From Sipunculus nudus (lineage: Eukaryota; Annelida; Sipuncula; Golfingiida; Sipunculidae), in NCBI GenBank assembly GCA_026874595.1, contig CM049318.1, forward strand, positions 32,426,956-32,490,955: a stretch of DNA of 64,000 bases, in the 5' to 3' direction. This document shows positions 1 through 13,835 of the stretch, in pieces. The translations under genes and the position numbers were made by a program. How positions within the stretch are numbered: position 1 is the stretch's first letter; the number at the start of each line of letters is the position of its first letter. The notes under the pieces were generated by a model. That model worked only from the letters and a program-made list of their open reading frames with translations. It was not told the origin of the DNA and did no database searches.

Positions 1-824
1 CCAGATTTAATAAATTCACATGAATATGAATTTTTGTCCTGATCTTTAGGTTTATTTAGAGTATACCTCAACAGAGTGTCACTATTTAAGTATTAAACAG
101 ATAAACCTCCTAGAAAATATACACATTTTCATTACTACAAAAGTTTAAATATATTCGGACATTTCAAAATTTACGAATATACATTCTCTTTGCAAAGCTA
201 CAGAAGAACGACTATATCTCGGCTACAATAATCTGTATCTACCAATGTCGAATAGTGAGGCCAGGTGCTAAATACACCAACCTAGTAACAAAATAAAACT
301 GAAACGCCTGTCTAAAAGAATTATACCCACCACAATGTTTTATATAATTTTTGGAGTACAGTTCAGCTACATAAACATACACATTGTAACGGAAGAGAGA
401 ATTGCTAGCACACCTTTTAAATACAGTTGAAATTTTCAAATGGCCAAAAATCATTTTTGGAAAAAAAATAATTAAAAAAACGATTTTTATTATGATATGT
501 GATATATAGTAGTAATGTCAAGGACACTATACAGTGGAATGAATACGTGTATTACAGGTGTTGGTTAGATGATGCTTTTGCATGTAACTTAAATAAGTGA
601 CATAACGTGAGTTTTGCAACGATTGGGGATACCGCAGACTTGTCCATGAAGAATACCCAATGACATAACATGGAAATTTGGGCTCTTCCCATATCATATT
701 TTACCTTTATCAAGGTACATTATTGGTCTATAAAAATGTAAACTGCTTGAAACTCGTAGTATCCCGGACTATGAGAGTTGAACGTAAGTAAAATTCCCTG
801 ATTAAGGAGAAAAAAAATTCTTAC
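1..824. other. Intron 9 of CNT copy A; no gene seen
   Basis: AT-rich sequence following the exon 9 donor. No sequence resembling copy B exon 10 is present, so the acceptor lies left of the window. Confidence 0.6.
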
Positions 825-1070
825 TTCCAAAACTCCACCGACAAGTGTAGTGTTTGTGTTGACTAGGTACAGGTCGTCTCCTACTATATCTACGGTGCCG
901 TTGTAACTTCTGTAAATGTCACTATTACTGACGTATACGCTGAGTCGTTGGTACGCAATGAACTCGTTCAGGAAAGTCTTCACTCCGATAAGCTGTGCCA
1001 CCTTACGGCAGTCTACTAAATCAACCCCCATAACCAGAGCAAAGGGCCAAAGCACATACGAGCAGATGAG
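825..1070 (-). CDS. SLC28A3-like: CNT copy A exon 9 (last exon in window)
   Basis: 246 nt, phase 0. It encodes [31 protein letters not shown] (carrying the catalytic-site Glu of NEF) and an extracellular loop with sequons NGT and NTT. The donor GTAAGA shows that the gene continues to the left. Confidence 0.92.
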
Positions 1071-4000
1071 CTGAAAATAAGGTTAATAACATTAAAACAA
1101 AATGTGCATAAACAGAGAAATACAGGGTAATACTGGATTTTCTATAACAGTTTGTCACTAAATATTCACTTAGTTTATGCTGCATTCGTTTCCATTGAGT
1201 TGACAAGTGGAAAGTTGTGTTTGACACGTGGTCCAAGAACTGAAGCTTGTTGGAGTTACCCCACATGGCTACCTTTACCTTTATATACAGCAATAACGGC
1301 ATCCAGGGAGCAAATGACAAGACTAAGATTTTCATAGTAGTGAAAATAATAGTTATTTGTGTCAAGCAAAATTGAACAAATATGAAATCAAAAATATATT
1401 ACGAATCATTTCATGTTGGCTTACTTTTGCAAGCTAAGATATCTGGTAACCAAGGCTTTTATTCTGTTAATTGGGAAACAAATGCAAGTCGTTTGCGGTG
1501 CTTGAATTCTGGTGATCTCTATTAATCCCAGAGGTAACGAATGCAGCATCAGTGCTGACCTAGAGACAGGAACACTTTTGATTGGGATAAATATGTTTTC
1601 GAAAATGTCCATTAAACGCTTTATTAAGAAATTGCCATTTACCGAGACAAATATCATTACCGAGAACAAATATCTCAAACTATATGACAGTCTGACCAAA
1701 ATATAAAACAATGGAAACGCATGCTGCTAAAATCTTAATAAAAATTAATAGAAATCCAACACAGCTCACCTCAAACGTAAGATGGGGGTAGTGTGGTGGT
1801 TCCAGACCGACCCTGACCCCTAACCAGGTCAAGGTGGCGTTGATGAAGGCAAGTATGGCGATGAATGCGATGAGATTGGCGGCGATATTGGCCACGAGTT
1901 TTATAGATGTTGACGCGCCAGATGAAGCAGCTTCTATCATGTTTCTCTCCGGACTAAATGAGAAATGATGCATGCAACCGTTTGATAGTTTTTCATAACG
2001 AAATAAATATTCAGTTTTATACGAGTCCAAGTAACGTTCTATTAATCAATGTACTGCAATTTATCGAAGTGGCTATATCGGTAAACTGTAATAGCTTATG
2101 ACACTTTCAAGTGTAAATGGGGTTAAATGTATTCTTATAAGGTATGATACTAACCTCTTTTCTAGTTCTATATGTTCAGACGTGTCTATTTCGGATTTCT
2201 CTGTTTCTGGGTAACTGAGCTTGGACATCGCCAGTGCAGCAGGAGCCGACATAACAGACGCTGATAACAGATGGTCAGCAGGAATCTGCGGGGGGGGGGA
2301 TAAAATATGTTGTTACATAATATGTATATGCATTTTATATATTAAATATACATATATTAAATATATTAAAGGCAATAATTCACCTTATCAATGTTTTTGT
2401 TTATTCTCATCAAATCGTTTGTTTTTATTTTATAAATTCGTCGTGAAGTATCTTTGCAACTACACATATGCGGACATGCAATTTCCAATGTGATTCCTCA
2501 TGCGGATAGTTGTTTTAGAAATATCTGGAAAGGCGTTGAAATATCTTATGCATAGACTGATCATCCTCCTTCATTTCCACCCGGTTTGTCTGCTTTGTTT
2601 GAGGTAGAGCGAAAATAAGAAAACAAGACCAAGGGGAAGCTTCTTATTTTACTGCTCTACTGTCAAACTATTACTGCTTATCCTCCCTTCATCTGGTACG
2701 TTTTGAACGCTGACAAATATATCGTATACCGTATTTCCTTACACCCATAGCTATGTAGGCCCCCAGTACACTGCCAGCAATGGTGGAGAATCCGCCTGTC
2801 ATTACGGCGTGCAGTTCTGACTTCGTCATGTTTTTCAAGAGAGGACGGACCAGCAGCGGCGACTCAGTCTGAAAACACACATTTAGAACAGTTTTACAAT
2901 AATATTTCAACCAAAAAACATGGAAACATTTAACATTTAAGTATTTATCGAACCCACTGGTTCTTTAATTAGTACAAGCCTAAATCATGGGTCAATGTTT
3001 AATAATTATCTATATATTAGCTGATGGCAGTTTTCCTGGATTTCTTTCACCTCCCCTGCTTTCAGTTTGTTATGGTTTTTGTTTAGTATTATATCATTCT
3101 AGCTATGGAGTGCAGTCGGTTGTTATAAAACTATTATAAAAATCTTATATTTCTAATTTTGAGATGCATTCTGTGTGATACACTGACAATCTCTCTATTG
3201 GAGTGGTGAGTTTACTGAAAGCACGTTCAATTTTTTTTTTAATTTTGTATTTCATGGAATATATTATATTACATACTTATCGCTTTCGACTTACGACAAA
3301 ACACATCGGAATAATTTTTGGTCATGACTTTCACAGTTTTAAAGGCACTAGGTGCATTTTTGGGAGTTCATACCTGCCCAAGGAAGATATTTCCAGCAGC
3401 ACTTAGCGACTCCGAGGCTGACGTCCCCATGGCTCGTTGCATGACGGCCGCCATTTTGAGGATGAGCCATTGCATGACGCCAAGATAGTAAAGGACAGAG
3501 ATAACAGTGCTGAAGAACACGATTATGGGGAGAACCTGGGAAAGAGATTAAGAATAATTAAAGTTAAATTTAGGACAATACCTGATACTTGATACATAAA
3601 ACCAGGATAAGACGTGTAGCACTATTTAACAATTTTTAATACAATTGTTTACAGAGCTAGCTGCTCATAAACAAAACGGAGGCATTCCGGGTAAACCAAA
3701 ATTAATTAAATAAATAAACATTTACATGTTAAGATTACTAAAATATTATTTATATAAAAAGTTTGAAAATTATTTAAATGGCATAATTTGCTGGCTTGTT
3801 TCATATTCTAATTATTCTAACATATCTGAATAGGTTGATGCAAATAAAAAAAATAGGCGTTTAATTATGTTTAAGTTGCAACATCACTAATATTATTAGC
3901 GCCGCTGATGCATTAACCACGAATGTCATCCCGCCTGAAAAAAAAATGTAATCAGGTTTTTTCTTTTCTTTATGCTTCTTTTTTTTACTGGGGATTGTCA

Positions 4001-7000
4001 CAAATTATATTTTTTAACCAGTTATATTTTAATATACCTACCTTGAAGGCAAAAAAGTGGTCCATGTAGGCATCACCGAATACGAACTTTGACCCTTCGT
4101 CTGTGTGATCCAAGAACTCTGACACCCTGGCCCCTAGCCAGCTGAAGGCCTCACGACCCCACGGTGTACGGAGGATGAGAAGAGCGAAGATAAACTGGAG
4201 ACCCAGACCCCAGACCACTGGGCGCCAGCGTACCTACAACGGAGAAAATGAGATATTTTCGAATTATATAACCAAACTTTACCTGTGCTAGCTACCTACA
4301 ACAAAAAATAGAGGGAATGATCGAAATAAAAGTACTGGTACCACAGGGTACCTGTACCGAGAGCGAAAACAAGGACATAAAGAGAACCTGGACCACCGGA
4401 CCAACGGCCCTTGTCAATCGGCCACTTACGGTAGCAAAGAAGGTCAACATATTTATGGGGCGGGGGTAATTCTCTATTTCAATAACATGAAATTCCCTGC
4501 TCCCGGCTCGCTATAATTAATACTGATCTCACCGTCATAAAGAACATTTAAGAAGAATTTTATGACCTAACCTTGGCAGGGTTATGGGAAAATATGAAAA
4601 AGAGCAGCACGTAGACCAGTAGACCGGAGGCAGATACCAAGTTGTAGGGCACGTTCCGATTGACCACATCCACAATCACAAAGATTATGATGAACAGAAA
4701 AAGAACTGCAACCACGGCCCTGCACAAGAAGAAAGGAAATACGTGTTACAGTTACCGGGGTAAATCCTCTCTGGAAAGATGAGTACATATGTAGGAATAT
4801 ATCATTACAGAGATGGTCATAAAATAACACGGAGAATCTCATGAGGTAAGTTTTACATGTTGGTTTTATGTCAATCTGTGTTTTATACTCACATGAAGTT
4901 CAATTATGTAAGTTTTTGAAAAATACACCGAAAAATCAGCAACCCGTATAAAAACATATTATGACAATCTGCAAAATCTGGTGGGAAAACTGAAAGGATC
5001 TGTAGAATATGGTAGACTTCTCCCTCATTATGTGCGAGTAGGAATGTTGATATGGTAAATTGCATCTGCTTACCAGGATATTCTGACGGAGTGTTCGGAA
5101 GCCGCTTTCAGACATGGCTCCATGCATGAACCAATCTTACCACCACACACCCTGTGTATTACAGTCAGGCAGAAGAAGAACAACACCACACATGTGACCC
5201 AGAGCAGTCTGATGGAGCCCTCGTCTCCGAACCGATGTCTCATGGCGAAGACGAAGTAGATGGTGTACAGGACGAGCAGAGCGGCAAGGAAGGTGTAACA
5301 AATTCGGGGTTTGTTGTGCCGGTAAAATTTACTAATCTGCACCTGTAACACAAGTATACGCCCGTGGCCGGTATTCTCCTCGCCCTGTGTTTCGCCCGAT
5401 GTCCCAATCTCTTCATCTCCAGAAGTCTTCCGCGGCTGCGTCGGAACATTGTTTTCCTTACGAAAGAAAGTGTGCTTTATAAGGCATATAAGAATTTTGG
5501 GCATATCTCACTTTTGATCTAATTGTATGTGTTTTTTTAATTTTTTCCTATCAACTTTCAAATATAATAATTGTGCTGCTTTTGTATCTGCTTACTCACA
5601 AATATTGTTAATATAGACATTTAATAATATTTAATAATATTCATGTTATAAATAAATACGATATTCTTCTGATTGAGCAAAATAGCATGCAGAAGACCAA
5701 GCTTTATTTATTCCATTATTTCTTTAAATATTTACTCCATTATAAAGTCGATCAAATTGTGGTTTATCCTTAGGTGGCTCTGTAAGCGGGTCATATGGTA
5801 ACCGATCGAAAACGAATACAGTTCCTAATATTACACGGCTATGTGTTAATGCATCTAATCCTGAACATTAATAATAATAAAGTTTATTTTTACAAATCAA
5901 AGAAGTGCACAAAATGTTTTGTGCTACAAAACATAACAGTCGGTGAAATGCAAACTATATTATGAAAAAAGGTACTGAAAAGGTATGAAAAAATAAATTG
6001 ACATGGTGTTTTGTTCTATGTGGTGATGGACGAAACATATCATTGCATACAAATATCCATAAGTAAACCATAGCAGTCCTGAAATGTTTATTGTATGTCC
6101 CTTGTGCCGTCCATTTACATATGTTTAATGTTACTGTACCACTAGTCGTGACATGCCATATCTCCCTGGAAACGCAATAATGCCGAAAGCGCCCTTTTCC
6201 CCGCGGTGTGTTTGCAGAGACCAAAGAGTCAACACGTTTCAGTTTAATGTTCCCGTTCAAAGTTCTAGTCTTAATGTTTTGTTATGTGAACGCCAGATTT
6301 TCAAAAGATAAATAAATACATATTGACTAAGATCTAAGGATGTGCATGTACATACAATCGGCGTTTTAAAGCTCCGGCAACGTGTAACTGTGAAATTATA
6401 TTGTCACTATGCCTGTTTGTTATAGGTATGTTAATCAGGATGTACTATTTTTTAGTTTGTCCTGATATTGCATATCTTCAGGTAAGTCCAGGATTATTAA
6501 TGGCCTCTCTGATGGTTCGTGAAGCCAACTGTAAACGTTATATACAATTAAATTAGGTAATCAAATTTTATTTATAGGGGTCTAAAGTTTATTTGTAACC
6601 GTGACAGAAGGTAGTCTGTAAATTTAAGAAATACATGTTTGTTAAAAACTGTCAGATGCCGCCAGGACTAAATACAATATATAGGGACCATTTGGAATAC
6701 CATAAACGAAGAAGAGGCCCGCACTGGCTCCCTCAGAAATGACAAAGTTTGACAGATGAAGTCGGTATACAGTTAAATACTAAAGGCAAAAACAGAAGAT
6801 ACTGATAGAATTGAAGAGAGAGGTGGAGGAGGCCGGGGAACCCTGAGGAAAAACCGACCTTGGAGGGGCCACTTCAACCCATTCTCAAATCTCATGGCAG
6901 CACCTGGGATCGAACCCGGGCCGCCAGCGGAGAAGGCCGATTGTTTTACCGATCAGCTGTCCAGACCCCTGGTTAAAGAATGCAACAGCAGTAAAATACA

Positions 7001-10000
7001 CTTAGTGCAAATAATGCAGGGAGTTTTATCCAGGGATAAGCATTATGTCGCTTTTACAAGGTAAAGCATGTTATACTTCACAAATCTTATGTAAAATGCA
7101 CCGTTGTTGGGACTGGGATTTGAGCGATTAATCTGGGACAAACCTTACAGCCTGAAATGACGGCTGGAAGAACGGAAGGTAACACAAACCTGGGCGCTAA
7201 TGGGCCGGGCGTGAGGGGCGGAGGGCGAACATGGGGGTTGTGGGGCCGTCGATCAGCATCCAGGTCTGGGCTTAAGTGTACCCAAGATCTATGGACGTGC
7301 AAAATTCATGCCGATACGTCAAACCCCTCCTGAGAAAGGGCACCTGAGAAAGGTGGCGCTACCTGTCATGTATACGAGAAAGCTATTCAAGATGGATGGA
7401 CACGCCATGGAAAGACGTGAAAACCATTAGTGATCGCGCCATCAGTCTTGAGTACGAGATGGAGGTACCCAAGATCTATGGACGTGCACAATATCAGCCC
7501 AGTACATTGAACCACTCTCGAGATATTGGAGATTATTTCTAAAATAAGACGCACAGATGGACACTGCTAAAAAAGATTGCGCCGTAAATTTTTGTTGGGC
7601 ACCAGCTCACATGTGACCCGATAATAATGCCATGTTTAAGGAAAATCAGGTATGAGGGTTCAGAGGCTACGGCGGAACTCATCTTAAATCACAGTATCCG
7701 CTAAACTGTGTTTAGGCGAAAACAATTATGTAATATGTTATTCTGAATAATGATCGTTTATGATAATTTACTAGAAATCTGCATTCTAAGAAATGCAAGC
7801 CTATGCTATATGCGAGTCCCTATTGTAGGATGCTCTTCAACCCGTATATTCGACACAATATCCCTGGTTATTTCTTGCATTAGTGACTTTACATTATTGA
7901 ATATTCGTTGATGACGTTACTGGATCGGATCATGTTCCGGATCCGCACGAAAATTCATATCATATTTTCATTCAGTTGACCACACAAACCCTCACAGACA
8001 CACAAACACATCCCTTTTCCGCAGGAAATCAGTGTATGATACGAGGACTATCTCAAACCATCAACCTCCAATGATTTGTTAATACCGAGCAAAACACTGC
8101 CAAGTCATTTTTGTACCTTGTAATTTTGAAAAGGAAATGAACATATGTGGTGGAATAGTAATTTCCAGCAGGAAACGCACACCTTATGTATAATAACAAC
8201 TTAATCCAAGATAACGCCACATTAATAAATAAATTGAGATTGTATACACCACGATATCATTACACATACTACTGTATCTCGGCAAATTGTATTTAAGCAA
8301 ACAACAGAAGCTGAAGCACGTTGCCGTTTCCCCCGACCCCATGGGCTGAGTAGCAATAAAGTACACTCTACACGCCATGACCCCATCCGCCCCAAGTTCT
8401 TTCTCTGAGAACCCAGTCACTTAAATTAGGTAGATAAGGGATCGTGGAACGCACAGGGCAGGTAATCTGGAGAGTGTAGGTGATTGGGTCAGAGGTATTT
8501 AGGAATTACAGTACACATGCCCTAGTTTTAAAGTAACAAACCTAGATCCATTGTTAATATATCTTGTGCTTGACTCACAGGGATTTGCAGGAAGTTTTTG
8601 GGGCATGTTGAGACCCGATATTCATCATAAATATTTACAAGTACTTCTAAAGCAAAGCCTATAATATCACTCATTTTCTAAAGTCTTCAAAACTGACACC
8701 TGGGCCTTATCCCAGAGTTTTTATGGGCCGGGGAATCACAATCCCTTTTTACAAACTTTTATATTCGTGCTCAATTGCTTTATTATATAACATATTGGAT
8801 GTGCCTTGTCCTTATGTAAAACTGACAAGCATTTCGAAGCTTAATGGACTTTTATGTGAAGTAAAAGCATGCACGCAAAAAGTGTGAATTTTTATGTGTG
8901 TATGAATATCCAAGGAGGAGGACCCCGAGAACCCTCCCCACCGAACACATCCTCCCTTTTGTAAATCAAATATTATTACAAAATTACAATGGGTACACTA
9001 TTTACTCAAAATAAAAACTATCTGACATCTATTAAATTTTCTTTTCACAGCATGTTTTGAGGGCCTTCTGATGGACTAGTCACCAGCAACCCCCTTAAAA
9101 GAAGTCCTGGATCCGGCCCTGTGCGCTCGTTTTTAACAATTTATTTTGGTTGAAAGTAACACCTCCATTTTTAAATGCTAGCTGCACTGAGTATGTACGT
9201 TTGCAGAATTTTGTTCATTGTCCCTAATAAAAGACAGAGCAGTAGCAAATGGGTCCTCACCTTTTATATTATGGTGGTAACCAGGCCCAGTGCCTACTGC
9301 ACCAGGGGCTACGGGTAGGTAATTGTCCCTATTTCGAGGATCATGTCACCGGGGAACAACCGAAAAAGCTCACTCGTTTGTTAGTGAAACAAGGCAGTGG
9401 AGCAAGACCTAACCATAAAGCCTACATGGCGCTCAATCTGCGTCGGGGTCGATCGTAAAAAATCTCACCGCCACGGTTAAGATTCGAACTCATGATCCCC
9501 ATCTTTTGGGTCTATGCTCTTTAAATGGGCCACACATTCAGATATCTATTAAATTTGATAGAAACTGGTAACTCCTGGGGTCTGCTGCCTTAAGTCATGT
9601 TGGTGACTTAAGCCCAGGGCCATTTGTCAGTCACTATGGTTACCATTATGACGTCAAGCTTGTTACAAATGTATTTAGTCGTGCTGCTGTGTTAGGTCTG
9701 GTAAAATGTTATTGCAACAGGAGGAAGACGAGTAAAGTTCAATGAACTCGTTTGCTGGAATAACATAGCCGCATTGATGTATGGCATTTTTGCACTAGTA
9801 ATATATGAAGACCCATCTCATATTCTTCAAACAGTATCATGTTTATCACTGATAATCCCAAAACGGAATAAGAACCTACTAGCAGTGAGTACATGCTCGA
9901 TGATGCCAAATAAAGTCGCTTGTTTATATACAAAGTTAATATCTTTCTTTGTGATAATTTAATCTTTGGATGTGCCCGATAGTGCACCATTCAAAAGAAA

Positions 10001-10436
10001 ACATAATTAATTAATAAATAGTGCCTTGCCATTTTTAATCAGTAAATCGTTATACAAGCAATGCTGTATCTGATGGAGGAGAAGCATCCATTTTTGTCAC
10101 CATTTCGGTAGAACAGCATGTATAAGATTTTAAAATGATTCAGGTATATATAATGTCTCCCATCTGTAGAAGAATATAAGATACACAGAAATTCGGTTTT
10201 CCGTTTATATACCAGGTCTGGCAAATGCGTCTATAATTAGGAAACATACGATATGTGTAATGATTCTGAATAGGATGACTGATTGTAATGCATATTTCCT
10301 CCAAAAACGAAGTGCAAACTTTGAAGAATGTTATAAATTGACTCACCGACGGATAGTCTACCTTCTCATAAGCACTGTTATCTTGACCGTGTTTCTCTGT
10401 CGTCGGCTTGTAGTTCCTCAGTTCAATATTAGCCAT
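825..10436 (-). CDS. SLC28A3-like: Concentrative nucleoside transporter, copy A (3' part outside window)
   Basis: Second SLC28/CNT paralogue, same strand and downstream of copy B. Exons 10347-10436, 5074-5456, 4572-4719, 4042-4233, 3374-3535, 2743-2868, 2155-2285, 1770-1953 and 825-1070 join in frame to 554 residues. Exon 9 ends on a clean donor (GAA then GTAAGA), and the exons corresponding to copy B exons 10-11 are absent from 1-824, so the gene continues left of the window. HP1 ([11 protein letters not shown]), [31 protein letters not shown] and NEFIAY are all intact with no stops or frameshifts. Exon 4 differs from copy B at 4 of 64 residues. The start ATG at 10436 is supported by the N-terminus [12 protein letters not shown] matching [12 protein letters not shown] in copy B. 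Confidence 0.92.
1770..1953 (-). CDS. SLC28A3-like: CNT copy A exon 8
   Basis: 184 nt. The acceptor is CATTTAG and the donor is GAG then GTGAGC. It encodes [31 protein letters not shown], then a loop ending HLTFE. Confidence 0.92.
2155..2285 (-). CDS. SLC28A3-like: CNT copy A exon 7
   Basis: 131 nt. It encodes [20 protein letters not shown] then a charged loop [19 protein letters not shown]. The donor splits a Ser codon (AG then T). Confidence 0.92.
2743..2868 (-). CDS. SLC28A3-like: CNT copy A exon 6
   Basis: 126 nt, phase 0. It starts TESPLLVRP, completing the G-Q-T-E substrate-site motif, and contains [19 protein letters not shown]. The donor is GGT then GTAAGG. Confidence 0.93.
3374..3535 (-). 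CDS. SLC28A3-like: CNT copy A exon 5
   Basis: 162 nt, phase 0. The acceptor is CTTTCCCAG and the donor is CAG then GTATGA. It encodes [19 protein letters not shown] and the diagnostic [19 protein letters not shown] leading into HP1. Confidence 0.93.
4042..4233 (-). CDS. SLC28A3-like: CNT copy A exon 4
   Basis: 192 nt, phase 0 at both ends. The acceptor is GTTGTAG and the donor is AAG then GTAGGT. It encodes [38 protein letters not shown] and ending FFAFK, a strongly conserved CNT block. Confidence 0.93.
4572..4719 (-). CDS. SLC28A3-like: CNT copy A exon 3
   Basis: 148 nt. The acceptor is TTGTGCAG and the donor is AAG then GTTAGG. It encodes two hydrophobic segments ([19 protein letters not shown] and a second one) and ends SHNPAK. 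Confidence 0.9.
5074..5456 (-). CDS. SLC28A3-like: CNT copy A exon 2
   Basis: 383 nt. The acceptor is TTTCTTTCGTAAG before GAA, and the donor is CCTG then GTAAGC (phase 2). It encodes the end of the hydrophilic N-terminus, then the first two membrane segments around [19 protein letters not shown] and [15 protein letters not shown]. It is one codon shorter than in copy B. Confidence 0.9.
6835..6972 (-). mobile_element. tRNA-derived SINE-like sequence
   Basis: On the minus strand TGGACAGCTGATCGGTAAAA (A-box-like) and GGGTTCGATCCC (B box) are spaced as in a tRNA, then non-tRNA sequence follows. It lies in intron 1 of CNT copy A. Confidence 0.45.
9430..9540 (-). mobile_element. tRNA-derived SINE-like sequence
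   Basis: On the minus strand a B box GAGTTCGAATC is preceded by tRNA-like sequence and followed by GTGGCGGTGAGATTTTTT, resembling the body of the copy at 15537. It lies in intron 1 of CNT copy A. Confidence 0.4.
10347..10436 (-). CDS. SLC28A3-like: CNT copy A exon 1 (start codon)
   Basis: 30 codons, from ATG to TCG followed by donor GTGAGT, phase 0. It encodes a polar cytosolic N-terminus. Length and donor are identical to copy B exon 1. Confidence 0.88.
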
Positions 10437-12301
10437 GACTATACTGGTGAATTTAACTAACTTTCTCTGGTACTCACCGTGTCTTGCACAGTTTAATTCC
10501 GAATTATACTAAGTCACGCTTACGAAAAAGACTAATAAGGGAACAGCCAATTACAGGTGGTAATAAAATGCACACCCAGGTGGGCATTAATGGTTGGTTT
10601 TAAACTAGGTTATGCCTCCTTAGTCCTGAAGTGTTCGTATACACATAACATATATCAGGCGGGATCACAGTGGTACCCGTGCATTAATGAAATACGTCAT
10701 GACATTAGCGACCACTCTCGACAGACGGGGTTTGAGTGCCATTGAGTGTTGTTTAAGCGGAAGTTGGAGAGTTTATTTTATTGTACACAAGCGTTGTCTG
10801 TGAAGTAATGTACGCTAAATTTCACAGTTTATGGACCTTGAGTTACCGGTTTAACAGTGTGGAAGTACGCACTTATGGGGTTGATATGGGGAGGGGTTAT
10901 TCTATTACAGTCCTGCAGGAGAATATACTAACTGTACAATTGACGTGTCGTTGCCTTCTCCCCCCCCCCCTTCCCAGTTTCGCCACGTAAATATATCCAG
11001 TTAAACATTTCCTGTGTCCACAGAGTCTATGGGCGAATAAAATTGACGATCTATTTAATACGTTACTTGGGCCAAATACCAGTCGGCCGGAATTTGCCAC
11101 AAGAGGTCTGAATTATCGGACTAGTCAGTTAGGGAACCACCAAAGAACAACCTTGCCACAAACTTATCATGTCTGTTCGTATGTGTTAAATAACAGACGA
11201 TATTTGGCAAGGCAAACTTGTTGAATCGTTTAACCTGAGTTCATTTAAAAGCGTTAATGTTTAAAGCTTTGGGGAAACCTGCTGCAACGTCATTCAATAT
11301 TTTCATGATGTATGTTGATGCCACCGTAACAGATGGATGTAGAAATTTGCTAAGCCTTATTTTCCTTCATGTTCTGTATGATATAAGTCGAGAAATATCA
11401 AGAGGCTTTACTGGTGAGCAAATACTATTATTCTATGACAGTGCATTGGTCAAGTTATCATCTGGGGTGGATGGGTGCACCTTTTAAACCGGCAGCTAGG
11501 AAATTCTGAAGGGAAATGAAGGTCCCCTGTTACATAAAGGTGTTATTCAGATCCAGAAAGAATCTCAGATCTGATCAGAAAAAGTATGTAGACCTTAACA
11601 GTCACCTATCTGTTCATTAGCCTTTATCTCCCTTGAAATCTGGGTCTCTCTAATGGAGTTCCGTCTATACAGTGTCATAATAGACTGTTAACAAAAATGA
11701 ATGTAATCCATTAGAAAGTCTTTCAGATATTGTTTCGAAACCAGATGTCAAGTGACTAGTTGCTAGTGACTTTGGGCCAAAATAAGGCGAAGGTCACTGA
11801 AACTGTCTGCGTATCCTTCACGGTATAGACGTTGCTAAAATATGAAGTGTTTGGTTTTGACATATCACGTTAAGAAAAGACTGGTCGGAAATGTTGGAGC
11901 TGCCCTAGAAATCCGACAATTGTCATTTAACACATGGAGACTACACATTATATAATCAGTTAAGATTGTCAAACCATGTCTTCCTCTCTGTAATAGACCC
12001 CATCATCTATTAAGCGGTGTGATACGATTTCATCCGTTGGTATATTAACTTGATTAACTTGTGTGACCCGTTATATAATCATCATCACTCAAATGGACTC
12101 GCAGACCCCTCCCCCAACACACAAACATAAATGTAATATATCTTGTGAGCTTTATATGTATATATTTATATTTAAATATATATATATATACTAAATCACG
12201 GTTTAAATATAATACAATTAAGTATAAGGCTTCAGAAAAGAAGGTATGTTTTCAGTATAAGTTTATTCTAAACCAGGTCAAGATATAATATTTCATATAG
12301 T
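10437..12301. other. Intergenic upstream of CNT copy A
   Basis: The promoter of copy A should be here, but no TATA box or CpG-rich core could be pointed to with confidence. No gene seen. Confidence 0.5.
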
Positions 12302-12575
12302 CCAGCTGTTAAGAGAAGAATTGTGCAAAAAGTGAAAGAAGCATGAAACTTGGCATAATAGTTGGCCAGACCATACTTTATATTTTCAGATATAGTGCCA
12401 AGCGGAATTCATCCGATCTTGGTCAAAATCTAAGATGGCGGCCAAGATGGCCGCCGGATTATCAAATATCAATACATTAGGTTATATTTGTCCTAGAATG
12501 CTTTCCAAGTGCACTATTTTTATGTTTTGGGGTCGATAAATTATTATGGGTTAAAAGTCTGTAAAGTGAATCTGT
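12302..12575 (+). repeat. Left arm of long inverted repeat with paired AAGATGGCGGCC motif
   Basis: It begins near AGTCCAGCTGTTAAG and runs through GAAGCATGAAACTTGGC, AAGATGGCGGCCAAGATGGC and CCTAGAATGCTTTCCAAGTG. It matches the reverse complement of 16290-16560 and of 16640-16885. Confidence 0.7.
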
Positions 12576-12689
12576 GAATGAATCCTGGTTTTGTTTATAT
12601 TGAAATTGTTCTACATTTTCCCTTGTTTACTAGCACAATGGATCGCAAACATTATTTGTTGATTTCTGCACAGTAGTCGCATACATTTG

Positions 12690-13560
12690 TGATCGCAGTC
12701 AAATGAAAGTGTCATTTGCTGGCTTAGGATTGTCTGCTTTGTCATGAATTCGGATGCTTTAATAGTAGAACAATTTTTATTGCAATGTTTCTTCCTCTCT
12801 TCCTTTTACTTCCCCTTTATTTGCATGCTAACAAATATAATTCCTTTGAAGAGGTGAAGGGTGAAAAAAAAACAAATCTGTCGTAATCTGCAATGGAATA
12901 AGGATTGAACTTGATATGTCCATAAACACTTACCATTAGAATATTTGAAACCTACATACATGTACTTAGGTTTTACGATCAGCATTCATGTAAACCTTTG
13001 TTAGGGCAATTGAAAAATATCAAACGTATAAATGCAACTGTGCTGACATTTAACATATATATCAATTTTACATATTTGAGCCCAATGTCTGTTTCAATGT
13101 AATGGAATGGACAATTGAGTGGTAAAACGCTCGGCTATCTCCACTGGCGCCCCAGGTTTAAACAACATCGTTTCTATTCCTATTGGGTTATAATGGCCCA
13201 TCCAAGGTGGGTGAATTCCGCCTTGTCCTTTTAATAGTAATTTAAATTAACTGTACAATCCATATTAATTATATATTATAATAAAATAAATTAGACAATC
13301 CATATAATATAAAGTTTATCCTGCTTATAACTTTTATATAAGACTGGATGCGTGAGTGGCAGGATACAGACCTATGTAAGAAGCTCACACCTGTCAGCTG
13401 TATTGATTTCGCCTTGTGTGTACCTACTGAAATTGTACTAAAAGTCCCTTTTTCATCAGTACACCCAACGGTAAACTTGATAAAATTTGCTGAATACTGC
13501 ACTTTTAAATGAAAGTGTCATTTGCTGGGGTAGGTTTTATTATATTAATATTTAATATCT
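12690..13560. repeat. Diverged repeat block with GTGTCATTTGCTGG
   Basis: ATGAAAGTGTCATTTGCTGG at ~12705 and ~13508, each followed by CTTTATTTGCATGCTAAC and a GAGGT(A/G)A(A/G)GG(A/G)TGAAA stretch, form two diverged ~800-bp-spaced copies. A weaker third is near 14560. Confidence 0.4.
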
Positions 13561-13835
13561 GACATCCTCTGTTTGAAATCCCTTTATTTGCATGCTAACC
13601 TGTATTAACTGCTTTGCCGAGGTAAGGGATGAAAGAAACTTAGGTATCCTGTCTGGTATCAGTGGGAGCTTCATACATCAGTGAAGAATAGGTAGGGTTT
13701 TCGAAAATCTACAAACATGATATTTAATTTTACCATCAACTTAACATTCATGTAAATCTTGATTAGCGCAATAAAAAATCAAATAGTTTTGCTGAACTTT
13801 AATTTACATGTTCTAGTTAAAAGTATTTGAACAAC

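Larger units (their letters stand above)
5457..10346. other. Intron 1 of CNT copy A
   Basis: 4.9-kb intron. It holds two SINE-like pieces and otherwise unassigned AT-rich sequence. Small open frames inside have no recognisable content. Confidence 0.7.

Noticed and set aside
5154-5449. Open frames opposite or offset to CNT copy A exon 2
   Set aside because: Shadows of the conserved coding exon in other frames.
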